This document shows positions 1 to 8,015 of a stretch of DNA of 64,000 bases, piece by piece. Made by a program: the position numbers and the translations under genes. How positions within the stretch are numbered: position 1 is the first letter of the stretch; the number at the start of each line of letters is the position of its first letter. The notes beneath the pieces are model-generated. The model made no database searches. It had not been told where the DNA came from and saw nothing but the letters and a program-made list of their open reading frames with translations. The stretch comes from Chloroflexus sp. (GTDB taxonomy: Bacteria > Chloroflexota > Anaerolineae > Anaerolineales > Villigracilaceae), in the NCBI GenBank assembly GCA_020723995.1, contig DYHT01000003.1, positions 1 through 64,000 on the forward strand, in the 5' to 3' direction.

Positions 1-87
1 GGTGTGTGCGGGCGGTCGCGAAGCATACCCGAAGGGTGCGAAGCCGCCCGCACACCCCCCATCCTCCCCTACTTATTGAGAAGATAC
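1..87. repeat. MITE-like palindromic element, copy 1 (left end cut by window)
   Basis: The right arm ends in TTATTGAGAAGATAC, the same 15-base terminus as the complete copy at 50690-50803. The inner part is a GC-rich hairpin with arms GGTGTGTGCGGGCGG and CCGCCCGCACACC around a 28-base loop. The loop is the exact reverse complement of the loop in the 50.7-kb copy, although the outer right arms have the same orientation. The left terminus lies outside the window, so a target duplication cannot be checked. A 67-codon open frame over this element has no coding character and is not annotated. Confidence 0.85.
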
Positions 88-217
88 CAACAAAAAAACA
101 CTACGGACTGCTATGGCGGTTTAGTAGCGAGATTTTTACCCCAACTTTCTAAAAAAATCAAGGTCAACGGAGATCCAGGACAGGCATCGGATGAATCCGA
201 CGCCTGATCCCCCTGAA

Positions 218-321
218 AACCCGCTGAAGCGGGTTGCGAGCGGCAATTCGAACCCGCTTTCGCGAAGCACCCTTTAGGGTAGCAGGTTTATGGCCTTTTT
301 AGACACCGATTTCAATCGGTG
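218..321. repeat. Cluster of short tetraloop hairpins; intergenic 88-405 has no gene
   Basis: Three small perfect hairpins lie here. AACCCGC-TGAA-GCGGGTT is at 218-235, ACCC-TTTA-GGGT at 269-280 and CACCGAT-TTCA-ATCGGTG at 304-321. TGAA and TTCA are the same loop on opposite strands. Related hairpins occur at 13.4 and 30.6 kb. Between the MITE-like element and the lacI-type promoter I see no coding frame. Confidence 0.6.
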
Positions 322-405
322 GCGACCGGCGGCTGAGCAGTTACGTAAATCGCTGATACTCTCTCCAAGCTTCAACGCCAAGCGCACTGTGCGCACTGGT
401 AGATC

Positions 406-434
406 TTGACTTTTATCATGTTTTCCCTTATTAT
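406..434 (+). promoter_or_regulatory. Sigma-70-type promoter of the sugar operon
   Basis: TTGACT (406-411), a 17-base spacer and TATTAT (429-434) form a near-consensus promoter. Transcription should start near 441, inside the operator that follows and about 33 bases before the ATG at 474. The leader has no clear Shine-Dalgarno. Confidence 0.75.
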
Positions 435-435
435 T

Positions 436-463
436 AGGCAAACGTTGGTGCAAACGATTGCCT
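436..463. promoter_or_regulatory. LacI/GalR-type operator over the start site
   Basis: The inverted repeat AGGCAAACGTT - 6 bases - AACGATTGCCT has one mismatch per arm. It also contains GCAAACGATTGC, close to the GCAAACGTTTGC-like palindromes with a central CG bound by LacI-family repressors. It sits directly downstream of the -10 box and upstream of a LacI-family gene, so autorepression of the whole operon is the simplest reading. Confidence 0.7.
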
Positions 464-473
464 ATATTTCTAT

Positions 474-1517
474 ATGCCCAGACAAATCACGCTCAAGCAT
501 GTCGCCGCCAAGGCCGGTGTCAGGCCCGAGACCGTCTCCAAGGTCATCAACGGCAAGGCCCAGGTTTCGCCCGAGACCGAGGCCCGCATCCGGCAAGCGA
601 TTCGCGAGCTGGAATATCGCCCCAACCTCACCGCCCGCAGCTTGCGCACCCGCCAGAGCCGCATGATTGGCTACTCCTGGCGTCCAGTCCCCGCCGATCA
701 ATTCAACCCTATCCTCGACAAATTCCTGCAGAGCATGGTCGAGGCTGCCGGCCACTTCGGCTATCACATTCTCCCTTTCCCGTGTCCTCCCGATCACGTC
801 CAGGTGGAAGCCTACCAGGAAATGGTGGACACCAATCGCGTGGATGGCTTCATCCTCTCCAGCACCAACGTGGACGATCAACGCATCGCTTACCTGCAGA
901 AGATTCAGTTTCCCTTCGTCGCCTTTGGGCGCGCGAACGAGGACTGGGACTTCCCCTACATTGATGTGGATGGAACGGCCGGTTTGCGCGCCGCGACGGA
1001 GCATCTGCTCAGCCTTGGCCATCGCCGCATCGCGGCGATTGCGTGGCCGGAAGACTCGCACACCGGCACGCTGCGGCTTCAGGGCTACCGCGAGGCAATG
1101 GTCGCCGCCGACCTTCCCATTGACCCTGCCTGGATCACGCGCGGCCAACACAGCGCGGCTTTCGGCTGGAGCGCAACCGCCGGACTGCTCGATCTGCCCA
1201 CCAGCCGCTGCCCGACGGCGATCGTAGCGCTCAGCGACCTGATGGCGATCGGGGTTATGAACGCCATTCAAGACCGCGGTCTGGAGGTGGGGCGCGATGT
1301 GGCCGTAATCGGCTTTGACGACGTTCCGATGGCGCAGTACCTCCGGCCGCCGCTTACTACCATACGACAGCCGGTGTGGGAAATCGGCCAGAGGGCGATC
1401 GCCATGTTGTTACAACTCTTGAATGGTAAGCCACCCACCGAACGACACATCCTGATTGCGCCGGAACTCGTCCGGAGAGCCTCCAGCGGCGAGCCTGGAG
1501 CGGAGGCAACTGCGTGA
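474..1517 (+). CDS. LacI-family transcriptional repressor of the disaccharide operon
   Basis: The 347-residue protein has the standard LacI layout. The N-terminal helix-turn-helix (ITLKHVAAKAGVRPETVSKV, residues 5-24) is followed by a hinge helix (YRPNLTARSL) and a periplasmic-binding-protein-like sugar domain. That domain includes the conserved DVAVIGFDDVPMAQYLRPPL and TTIRQP stretches near the C terminus. It should bind the operator at 436-463 and release it when a sugar, probably the imported alpha-glucoside, is bound. The stop overlaps the next start by 4 bp (GTGA), so it is translationally coupled to the phosphorylase gene. The ligand cannot be read from sequence. Confidence 0.93.
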   Translation: MPRQITLKHVAAKAGVRPETVSKVINGKAQVSPETEARIRQAIRELEYRPNLTARSLRTRQSRMIGYSWRPVPADQFNPILDKFLQSMVEAAGHFGYHILPFPCPPDHVQVEAYQEMVDTNRVDGFILSSTNVDDQRIAYLQKIQFPFVAFGRANEDWDFPYIDVDGTAGLRAATEHLLSLGHRRIAAIAWPEDSHTGTLRLQGYREAMVAADLPIDPAWITRGQHSAAFGWSATAGLLDLPTSRCPTAIVALSDLMAIGVMNAIQDRGLEVGRDVAVIGFDDVPMAQYLRPPLTTIRQPVWEIGQRAIAMLLQLLNGKPPTERHILIAPELVRRASSGEPGAEATA

Positions 1518-3691
1518 GCGGCGTCACCTGGCGAGTGACAGAAGTTGTGTTTGACGCTGCGAGCCAACATGCTGGCGAGTCGCTCTTCGCTTTGGGAAAT
1601 GGCTATCTGGGCACGCGCGGGTCGTTCGAGGAAGGCTTCCCCGGCGATTGGCCCGCCACTTTCATTCACGGTGTCTACGACGATGTTCCCATCGGTCACA
1701 CCGAACTGGCGAATGTCTCTAATTGGCTGCCGTTCGATCTGTATGTGGAAGGAGAGCACTTTAGCCTCGACAGCGGAGAAGTCTTGAATTATCAGCGCGA
1801 ACTCGTTCTGCGTCAGGGTTTGCTCTCGCGCACCCTCCGCTGGCGCAGCCCGGCCGGCCGGACCGTGGACATCGCCGTCGAGCGTTTTGTCAGCCTGGCC
1901 GATGCGCACCTCTGTGCGATCCGCTATCAGGTTGTCCCACTTGATTTCGACGGCCAGATCGAGTGGCGCGCGGGGTTGAATGGTCACGTGGAGAATCGCG
2001 GCGTGTTGCACTGGGACAGACTTGGGCAGGGCGCGCAATCCGGGATCGTCTGGCTGCGCAGCCGTACGCGCGGCACGGGCATCGAGTTGGGGCAGGCCGG
2101 GCGCTTGAAGGTGACCGGCGCGGAGGATGTGACGCATTTCTGCCTGGACTGCGACGGCCAGCCCGTCGCGGCCGCGCGCGCCCGTGCCCGCGAAGGCCGG
2201 GCAATCGTGGCCGAAAAGACAGTGGCTATCTTCACCTCGCGCGAAACACCCGACCCATGCGCGGCGGCGATCGAGAAGCTGCAGAACCTGCGCGGCGGAT
2301 ATAACGATCTGCGGACCGCGCATCTTGCGGAATGGGAGAAGTACTGGGCGGTCTCGGATGCGATCATCGAGGGTGACGATGAAGTGCAGCGGGCTGTGCG
2401 CTTCGGCCTGTTTCATCTGCTGGCGGCTGCTCCCTGGGAGGATAAACATGTCAGCCTCGGTCCCAAGGCGCTGAGCGGCTTTGCATATCGCGGGCACGTG
2501 TTTTGGGATACCGAAGTCTTTATGCTCCCATTCTTCACACTAACCCAGCCGGGGCTGGCGCGCAACCTGTTGATGTACCGCTACCACACCCTACCCGGCG
2601 CGCGGCGCAAGGCCGCCGCCAACGGTTTCGCCGGCGCCCAGTATGCCTGGGAAAGCGCCGACACGGGAGACGAGGTCACCCCCACCTGGGTGCCGCGCCA
2701 GAATCAGCGCGATCCGGTGCGCATCTGGACCGGCGACCTGGAACTGCACATCTCCAGCGACGTGGCCTTTGCCGTCTGGCAATACTGGCAGGCCACCGGC
2801 GACGACAGTTTTATGGCCGATTACGGGGCGGAGATCATTCTGGATACCGCCGTTTTCTGGAGCAGCCGCGTCGAGTGGAATGCTGAAAAAAGTCATTACG
2901 AAATCACGAACGTCGTCGGGCCGGATGAATACCACGACCGAATAAACAACAACGCCTTTACCAATGACCTAGTGCGCTGGCACATGGAAACTGCCCAACA
3001 AGTGTGGCGCTGGCTGGAGCAGAAACATCCCGCCCGGGCCGCCGAACTTGCCGACAGACTCAAACTGCAGACTCAAACTCTCGCCAGGTGGGCCGAGGTG
3101 GCAACGCGCTTATGTTTGCCGGTTGATCCAAGCACCGGCCTGCTAGAGCAGTTCGAGGGCTACTTCCATCGCCGCGATGTGAACCTGGCCGAGTACGAAC
3201 CCCGGACGGTCTCGATGCAAGCCCTGCTTGGCATCGAAGAAGTCGGCAAGACTCAAATCCTAAAACAGCCAGACGTGCTAATGCTGTTTTTCATGCTGCG
3301 CGACCGATACGACCAGTGCTCTCTGCGGGCCAACTGGGATTACTATGTTCCGCGCACCGATCACACCTACGGCTCGTCGCTCGGCCCGCCGGTTCATGCG
3401 CTGCTGGCATGTGAGATAGGCGAGCCCGAGGCTGCTTACAGGCATTTCTGCCGCGCTGCGCAGGCCGACTTGGGCGACGTGCGCGGGAATACCGGTGACG
3501 GAATCCACGCCGCCTCCGCCGGAGGTTTGTGGCAAGCCGTCGTCTTCGGTTTTGGCGGGCTGCGCCTCACGCCTGAGGGCTGGTCGGCGACGCCGCGCCC
3601 ACCGGCTCACTGGCAGCGGCTGGCGTTTCGTTTTTACTATCGTGGAAAGTTGGAGGAGGTGGATTGGCGAAGAGAAACCCAAAGCAAATGA
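1514..3691 (+). CDS. Glycoside hydrolase family 65 disaccharide phosphorylase
   Basis: The 725-residue protein is a GH65 enzyme (maltose/trehalose/kojibiose/nigerose phosphorylase group). These use phosphate to split an alpha-glucoside into beta-glucose 1-phosphate and glucose. It shows the N-terminal beta-sandwich (GNGYLGTRGSFEEGFPGDWP) and the (alpha/alpha)6 barrel signature FRGHVFWDTEVFMLPFF in variant form (YRGHVFWDTEVFMLP). The catalytic acid lies in VVGPDEYHDRINNNAFTN (Glu472). The GTG start overlaps the lacI stop. The beta-phosphoglucomutase at the end of the operon fits a beta-glucose 1-phosphate product. Which disaccharide is the substrate cannot be decided here. Confidence 0.92.
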   Translation: MSGVTWRVTEVVFDAASQHAGESLFALGNGYLGTRGSFEEGFPGDWPATFIHGVYDDVPIGHTELANVSNWLPFDLYVEGEHFSLDSGEVLNYQRELVLRQGLLSRTLRWRSPAGRTVDIAVERFVSLADAHLCAIRYQVVPLDFDGQIEWRAGLNGHVENRGVLHWDRLGQGAQSGIVWLRSRTRGTGIELGQAGRLKVTGAEDVTHFCLDCDGQPVAAARARAREGRAIVAEKTVAIFTSRETPDPCAAAIEKLQNLRGGYNDLRTAHLAEWEKYWAVSDAIIEGDDEVQRAVRFGLFHLLAAAPWEDKHVSLGPKALSGFAYRGHVFWDTEVFMLPFFTLTQPGLARNLLMYRYHTLPGARRKAAANGFAGAQYAWESADTGDEVTPTWVPRQNQRDPVRIWTGDLELHISSDVAFAVWQYWQATGDDSFMADYGAEIILDTAVFWSSRVEWNAEKSHYEITNVVGPDEYHDRINNNAFTNDLVRWHMETAQQVWRWLEQKHPARAAELADRLKLQTQTLARWAEVATRLCLPVDPSTGLLEQFEGYFHRRDVNLAEYEPRTVSMQALLGIEEVGKTQILKQPDVLMLFFMLRDRYDQCSLRANWDYYVPRTDHTYGSSLGPPVHALLACEIGEPEAAYRHFCRAAQADLGDVRGNTGDGIHAASAGGLWQAVVFGFGGLRLTPEGWSATPRPPAHWQRLAFRFYYRGKLEEVDWRRETQSK

Positions 3692-3831
3692 AGCAATGCA
3701 AGAGGCCACCCGACCTGCCCTTGATAAGAGGAGCGGGTAGCCTCTCGGTATCCTGCCCACCCCACGAAATAGGGTGACACATGGACAGGCGGAATTATAA
3801 CCGCCAACTCGACCCTATTCAAGATCAGAAT

Positions 3832-3850
3832 CCAGCGCGACTCGCGCTGG
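3832..3850. promoter_or_regulatory. Perfect intercistronic hairpin before the binding-protein gene
   Basis: CCAGCGCGA-C-TCGCGCTGG is a perfect 9-bp stem, 26 bases before the binding-protein ATG. A second weaker stem (GGCGG...CCGCC) lies just upstream. There is no T-run, so this is more likely an mRNA-stabilising or processing element that raises binding-protein expression than a terminator. This is inference. Confidence 0.5.
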
Positions 3851-3876
3851 CAGTGTAAAGTGAAAAGGAGTACATC

Positions 3877-5217
3877 ATGTGCAAGCAGACGATTTTCCGC
3901 TGGTTGGCCCTCTGGACGATCCTCGCCCTGATGGCCGCCTGTGGCCCGGCCGCAACCCCGACGCCGGCCACGATTATCCAAACCGTGGAAGTTCCTGTCA
4001 CGGTGGCTCCTGAGGTAACTGAGCCGCCGCCACCCGTGACCATCGTGTTTCAAGAGCCCTGGTCGCTCACCTCAGACCGAGGTAAGGTTGTGCAGCAGAT
4101 CATCTCTGACTTCATGACTGCCAACCCTGACATCCGCGTGGTCATCAAGGACGTCGCCGTGAATAGCGCCGTGTTCACCACCGAGGTACTGGCCGGCAGC
4201 GCCTCCGATGTGGTGATGTTCAGCGAAGACGGCGTGTCCCTCTTCGCTCCGCAAGACGCCTTCGTGGACCTGACCCCCTACGTCGCGACGTGGGACGCTT
4301 CCAAGCGAAACGACTTCTACGAGTCGATTTGGGCCTTCGGTGGTTACGAGGGCAAGCAGTACGGCATCCCCTGGATCGCCCACAGCATGGCGCTGATCTA
4401 TAACAAGGGGATGTTCGAAGCCGCCGGTCTAGACCCGAATAAGCCGCCCACGACGTGGGACGAGTTGTACGAGTACGCGATGGCGCTCACCTCCGGCGAG
4501 CAGTATGGCTACGGCTTGGTAGGCAAGCAGGGCCACGATATGGCCTGGAGTTGGTATAACTTCGTCCGGCAAAATGGCGGCGACCTTGCGACGGAAACGG
4601 GCGGCCAGTGGACTGTGGCGCTCAACTCGCCGGCGGCGCTGGAGGCCCTCGAGTTCTACCTCAAGATGAAGGACGTTGCCCCACCCGAGACCACAACTAC
4701 CGGAGGCGGCGAGGCCAACACCCTCTTCATCCAGAAGCGGGTGGCGATGTACGTCATGGGGCCGTGGGCGGTGGCCAGCATCCGCAAGGACGCGCCCGAC
4801 ATCGAGGTCGGCGTAGCGCCGCTGCCCTATAGCCAGCAGCTGGCGACCACAGTCGGCGCCGGCTTGCTGACCGTTCCGCGCACCACGCAGAACCCCGATG
4901 CGGCCTGGCGGCTGATTGACTACCTGACCGAAGTCGAGAACCAGGTCAAATTGGTCTCTACGGGCTTCGCCTTCCGCATCCCCACCCGCCAGTCCGCCGT
5001 GCAGGATGCCTGGTTCCAACAGAATCCGGAGTACATCCCGTTCGTGGAAGGGCTGGGCTACGGCCACGTACCCACCGTGCTGGCCATCGCCATGAAGTAC
5101 AACCAGGTGCACAACGAGGTCGTGCAGCCGGCGCTCTCGAAGGCCTTCATCGGCGAGCTGACCCCGGCCGACGCCCTGGCCGAGATGGAGACTAACGGCA
5201 ACCCGCTACTTAGATAG
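3877..5217 (+). CDS. Sugar ABC transporter substrate-binding lipoprotein
   Basis: The 446-residue protein is an extracellular solute-binding protein of family 1 (MalE-like). The signal peptide ends in a lipobox, LMAAC with Cys22, followed by a Thr/Pro-rich linker. The mature protein should be membrane-anchored and capture the sugar outside the cell. Family features include WIAHSMALIYNKGMFEAAG, GPWAVASI and the C-terminal hinge region. AAGGAG stands 8 bases before the ATG. The two permeases that follow make a CUT1-type importer, but no ATPase gene is in this window; a shared MsmK/MalK-type ATPase encoded elsewhere is expected. Confidence 0.93.
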   Translation: MCKQTIFRWLALWTILALMAACGPAATPTPATIIQTVEVPVTVAPEVTEPPPPVTIVFQEPWSLTSDRGKVVQQIISDFMTANPDIRVVIKDVAVNSAVFTTEVLAGSASDVVMFSEDGVSLFAPQDAFVDLTPYVATWDASKRNDFYESIWAFGGYEGKQYGIPWIAHSMALIYNKGMFEAAGLDPNKPPTTWDELYEYAMALTSGEQYGYGLVGKQGHDMAWSWYNFVRQNGGDLATETGGQWTVALNSPAALEALEFYLKMKDVAPPETTTTGGGEANTLFIQKRVAMYVMGPWAVASIRKDAPDIEVGVAPLPYSQQLATTVGAGLLTVPRTTQNPDAAWRLIDYLTEVENQVKLVSTGFAFRIPTRQSAVQDAWFQQNPEYIPFVEGLGYGHVPTVLAIAMKYNQVHNEVVQPALSKAFIGELTPADALAEMETNGNPLLR

Positions 5218-5389
5218 CGCAACGCGCTACCACACAAGCGCAGCACTGAGGGCGAGGCCGCAGCCTCGCCCTCGTAGAACCCTTGCTTCATAAAACACCT
5301 TTTGAGGTATTTTCCGAGGAATTATCTGTTGCACTTGTAACTTGAAACCAAGGAAAGAAATAGATGAGCAATTGTCCGAGAAACCAGTG

Positions 5390-6196
5390 ATGATGCGATT
5401 CGGGGTTAAATCATTCACGCACGAGCCGCCGCGTTGGATAGAAGAAGTCTTGCAAATGCCGTCCGGCTTTGACAGTTTCACTCTAGATTGTCCCTTCCCG
5501 TTGCCGGAAATCTCCGCGTCAGTCATGCGCGAGTTGAGAACGATACAGCTACAGCGCGGCATCGCCTACCTTGTTCACATGCCGGCGATGATAATCGCGT
5601 TGGGTGATCTGGATGCCACAGTGCGCTACACTTCAATCGAGGAAGTGAGACGCGCCATCGCTCTGGCTAAACAGATCAGCGCCGCGCTGATCACGGTTCA
5701 TCCAACCCCGTGCCGTGATTCCGAGTGCGATAGTCTGGTGCAAAGAGAGCGCTTGCAGCGAGACGCGCTAAGCGAGATTTGCGCGGATGCTGAAGCGCAG
5801 GGCGTAGTTGTGGCGATAGAGAATATGCTGCCGCGCAATGTTTATGCGCCCGCGTATAGCAGTCTCGACGGCTTGTTCGTGTTGCTCGAGGAAATCGGCA
5901 CGCTGGGGGTCACGCTCGACGTGGGCCACGCGAACATGGCTGGTGTTTCTCTGCGCGCTGTGGTGCCCCGACTGGGTCGGCGATTGTGCCACATCCATAT
6001 TCATGACAACGATGGTTCAGCCGATCAACATCTGCCCGTCGGGCGCGGCACAGTGGATTGGCGCGGTCTCATTCAGTCGCTTTCACAGAGCGGTTATGCG
6101 GGGCTGCTGGAGATGGAGTTCCAAGGCGAAGCCGCTCTTTTGGCTTCAAAGAGGCATTTGGAGCGTTTGTCCCAAGGGAGAATGTCTCTCAGATGA
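5390..6196 (+). CDS. Sugar phosphate isomerase/epimerase-like TIM-barrel protein
   Basis: The 268-residue protein resembles the xylose-isomerase-like AP endonuclease 2 fold. Visible signatures are VHMPA, TVHPTPCRDS, VAIENML, VTLDVGHAN, CHIHIHDNDG and LLEMEFQ, which carry the His, Glu and Asp metal ligands of the family. It probably isomerises, epimerises or otherwise modifies the imported sugar; the reaction is unknown. I chose ATG 5390 because family similarity starts at MRFGVKSF; an upstream TTG (5342) is possible. An 8-codon frame (5364-5390) with a good Shine-Dalgarno ends in TGATG over this start. The stop overlaps the next gene (ATGA). Confidence 0.8.
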   Translation: MMRFGVKSFTHEPPRWIEEVLQMPSGFDSFTLDCPFPLPEISASVMRELRTIQLQRGIAYLVHMPAMIIALGDLDATVRYTSIEEVRRAIALAKQISAALITVHPTPCRDSECDSLVQRERLQRDALSEICADAEAQGVVVAIENMLPRNVYAPAYSSLDGLFVLLEEIGTLGVTLDVGHANMAGVSLRAVVPRLGRRLCHIHIHDNDGSADQHLPVGRGTVDWRGLIQSLSQSGYAGLLEMEFQGEAALLASKRHLERLSQGRMSLR

Positions 6197-7122
6197 CGAT
6201 GAGTCCGACGATGAAGCCCGGGCCTTTGCTCCGGCGCGTTGCCCTCGCCGTCTACCGCGAGGTGCGCTTCAACTACTGGCCGTACCTGTTCGTCCTGCCG
6301 GCGCTGGCGATCCTGGGGGCGTTCCTCCTCTACCCCGCACTGTACGCCTTCCGTATGAGTTTCTACGACTGGCAAGCGCTGGGCGAGTCCGAGTTCGTCG
6401 GGCTGGAGAACTACCAGCGTTTCCTTGAGATGCCCAACGTGCGCCTGGCGGTGAGCAACACTCTCTACTATACTGCGCTCAACGTCCCCAGCACGCTCTT
6501 CGTCTCCCTGTTCGTCGCCCTGCTACTCAACGCCGAAATCCGCGCCCGGGCTTGGTTCCGCGTGCTGTTCTATTTGCCGGTCATCTCCTCGGATGTCGCT
6601 GTGGCGCTGTTGTGGAAATGGATTTACTGGGCCGGGGCGCGCGGCCTGCTCAACAACCTGATCGGCGTCTTCGGCCTCCCGCCTCAGGATTGGCTGGGCG
6701 ACCCCAAACTCGCCATGCCAGCCATCGTGCTGCTGACAATCTGGAAAGGGATGGGTAGCAATGTGCTGATATTCCTGGCCGGGCTGCAATCCATCCCACC
6801 GGAACTGTACGAGGCGGCGATGATAGACGGAGCTGGGGTGTGGGCGCGGTTTCGGCATGTCACCTGGCCATTGCTTCGTCCGGTCACGCTTATCGTGCTG
6901 CTGCTACTGACAATCGGCTCGCTGCAAGTCTTCACGCCGGTGTTCGTGATGACCGGCGGCGGCCCGGCCAATCACACCCTGACGATTGCGTTTTACATCT
7001 ACAACCTGGCTTTCGGCAGCGGGCTGTATGGCTTCGCTTCCGCTGTCAGTTACCTGCTTTTTGCCGCCATCCTCGGCATCACCGTCATTCAACGCCGCTA
7101 CTTCAGTGACGTGGTGTATTGA
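6193..7122 (+). CDS. Sugar ABC transporter permease (MalF-like)
   Basis: The 309-residue protein is a binding-protein-dependent permease with about six membrane segments, the first at LFVLPALAILGAFLLYPALY. The cytoplasmic EAA loop that docks the ATPase reads EAAMIDGAGVWARFRHVTWP. The ATG at 6193 overlaps the previous stop by 4 bp (ATGA), which fixes the start. With the next gene it forms the membrane channel of the importer fed by the lipoprotein at 3877. Confidence in family is high; the sugar is inferred from the operon. Confidence 0.93.
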   Translation: MTMSPTMKPGPLLRRVALAVYREVRFNYWPYLFVLPALAILGAFLLYPALYAFRMSFYDWQALGESEFVGLENYQRFLEMPNVRLAVSNTLYYTALNVPSTLFVSLFVALLLNAEIRARAWFRVLFYLPVISSDVAVALLWKWIYWAGARGLLNNLIGVFGLPPQDWLGDPKLAMPAIVLLTIWKGMGSNVLIFLAGLQSIPPELYEAAMIDGAGVWARFRHVTWPLLRPVTLIVLLLLTIGSLQVFTPVFVMTGGGPANHTLTIAFYIYNLAFGSGLYGFASAVSYLLFAAILGITVIQRRYFSDVVY

Positions 7123-7131
7123 GAGGTGCCT

Positions 7132-8004
7132 ATGTCCCGCATGTCCCTCCCCTTCTACCGCCGCCGGCAATTCGGCGACGCCGTTGGCAAGCTGGCGGTT
7201 TATGCCCTGCTGATCGTCGGGGCTTTGCTTGCGTTCTTTCCGTTTGTCTGGATGGTCTCGACCGCGCTCAAGACCCCGCCGCAGGTGCTGGATGTCCCCA
7301 TCCGCTGGCTTCCCGACCCCATCACTGGGGAGAATTTTGCCGCCGCCTGGTGGCGCTTCGACTTCGCCCGCTATTTCCTCAACACGCTCTTCATCTCCAG
7401 CGCGGTCACCATACTCAGCGTGACAATATGCTCGATGGCCGGCTACGCCTTTGCCAAGAAGCACTTCTGGGGGCGAGAGATGATCTTCAACATGCTGCTG
7501 GCGACGCTGACCATCCCCGGCGCGGTGCTGATGATCCCACTGTTTCTGACGATCCTCAAACTCGGCTGGATCAACAAATTCATCGGCATTATCGTCCCGT
7601 TCTGTGTGAGCGTGACCAACATCTTCCTCATGCGCCAGTACATCAGCACGATCCCCACCGAGCTAGAAGAAGCCGCCCGCATTGACGGCGCGTCGGACTT
7701 CACCATCTGGTGGCGCATCATCCTGCCCTTGAGCAAGCCGGCCATGGCGACAGTGGCGATCTTCAGTTTCGTCGGCGCGTGGGACGGGTTCCTGTGGCCG
7801 CTGATCGTGCTCAAAGACAAGGCGATGTGGACGCTCAACGTAGCCCTCGGCCTGCTGCAAATTGAATACATCGCCGCTGAAGGCTCGCCGTGGGGCGTGA
7901 TGATGGCCGGCAGCGTGCTGGTTGTCCTGCCGCTCATCGGCGTTTTCCTCACCCTACAGCGCTACTTCATGAAGGGGCTGATAATTGGCGCGGTGAAGGG
8001 GTAG
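7132..8004 (+). CDS. Sugar ABC transporter permease (MalG-like)
   Basis: The 290-residue protein is the second permease, with six membrane segments beginning VYALLIVGALLAFFPFVWMV. The EAA loop reads EAARIDGASDFTIWWRIILP. The start is ATG 7132, preceded at 6-base spacing by GAGAGG, in preference to GTG 7126. It lies 9 bases after the MalF-like gene and partners with it. Confidence 0.93.
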   Translation: MSRMSLPFYRRRQFGDAVGKLAVYALLIVGALLAFFPFVWMVSTALKTPPQVLDVPIRWLPDPITGENFAAAWWRFDFARYFLNTLFISSAVTILSVTICSMAGYAFAKKHFWGREMIFNMLLATLTIPGAVLMIPLFLTILKLGWINKFIGIIVPFCVSVTNIFLMRQYISTIPTELEEAARIDGASDFTIWWRIILPLSKPAMATVAIFSFVGAWDGFLWPLIVLKDKAMWTLNVALGLLQIEYIAAEGSPWGVMMAGSVLVVLPLIGVFLTLQRYFMKGLIIGAVKG

Positions 8005-8015
8005 AGTGGCGCGTC

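Noticed and set aside
4-207. 67-codon frame at the window start
   Set aside because: It lies on the palindromic element and has no coding character or ribosome site.
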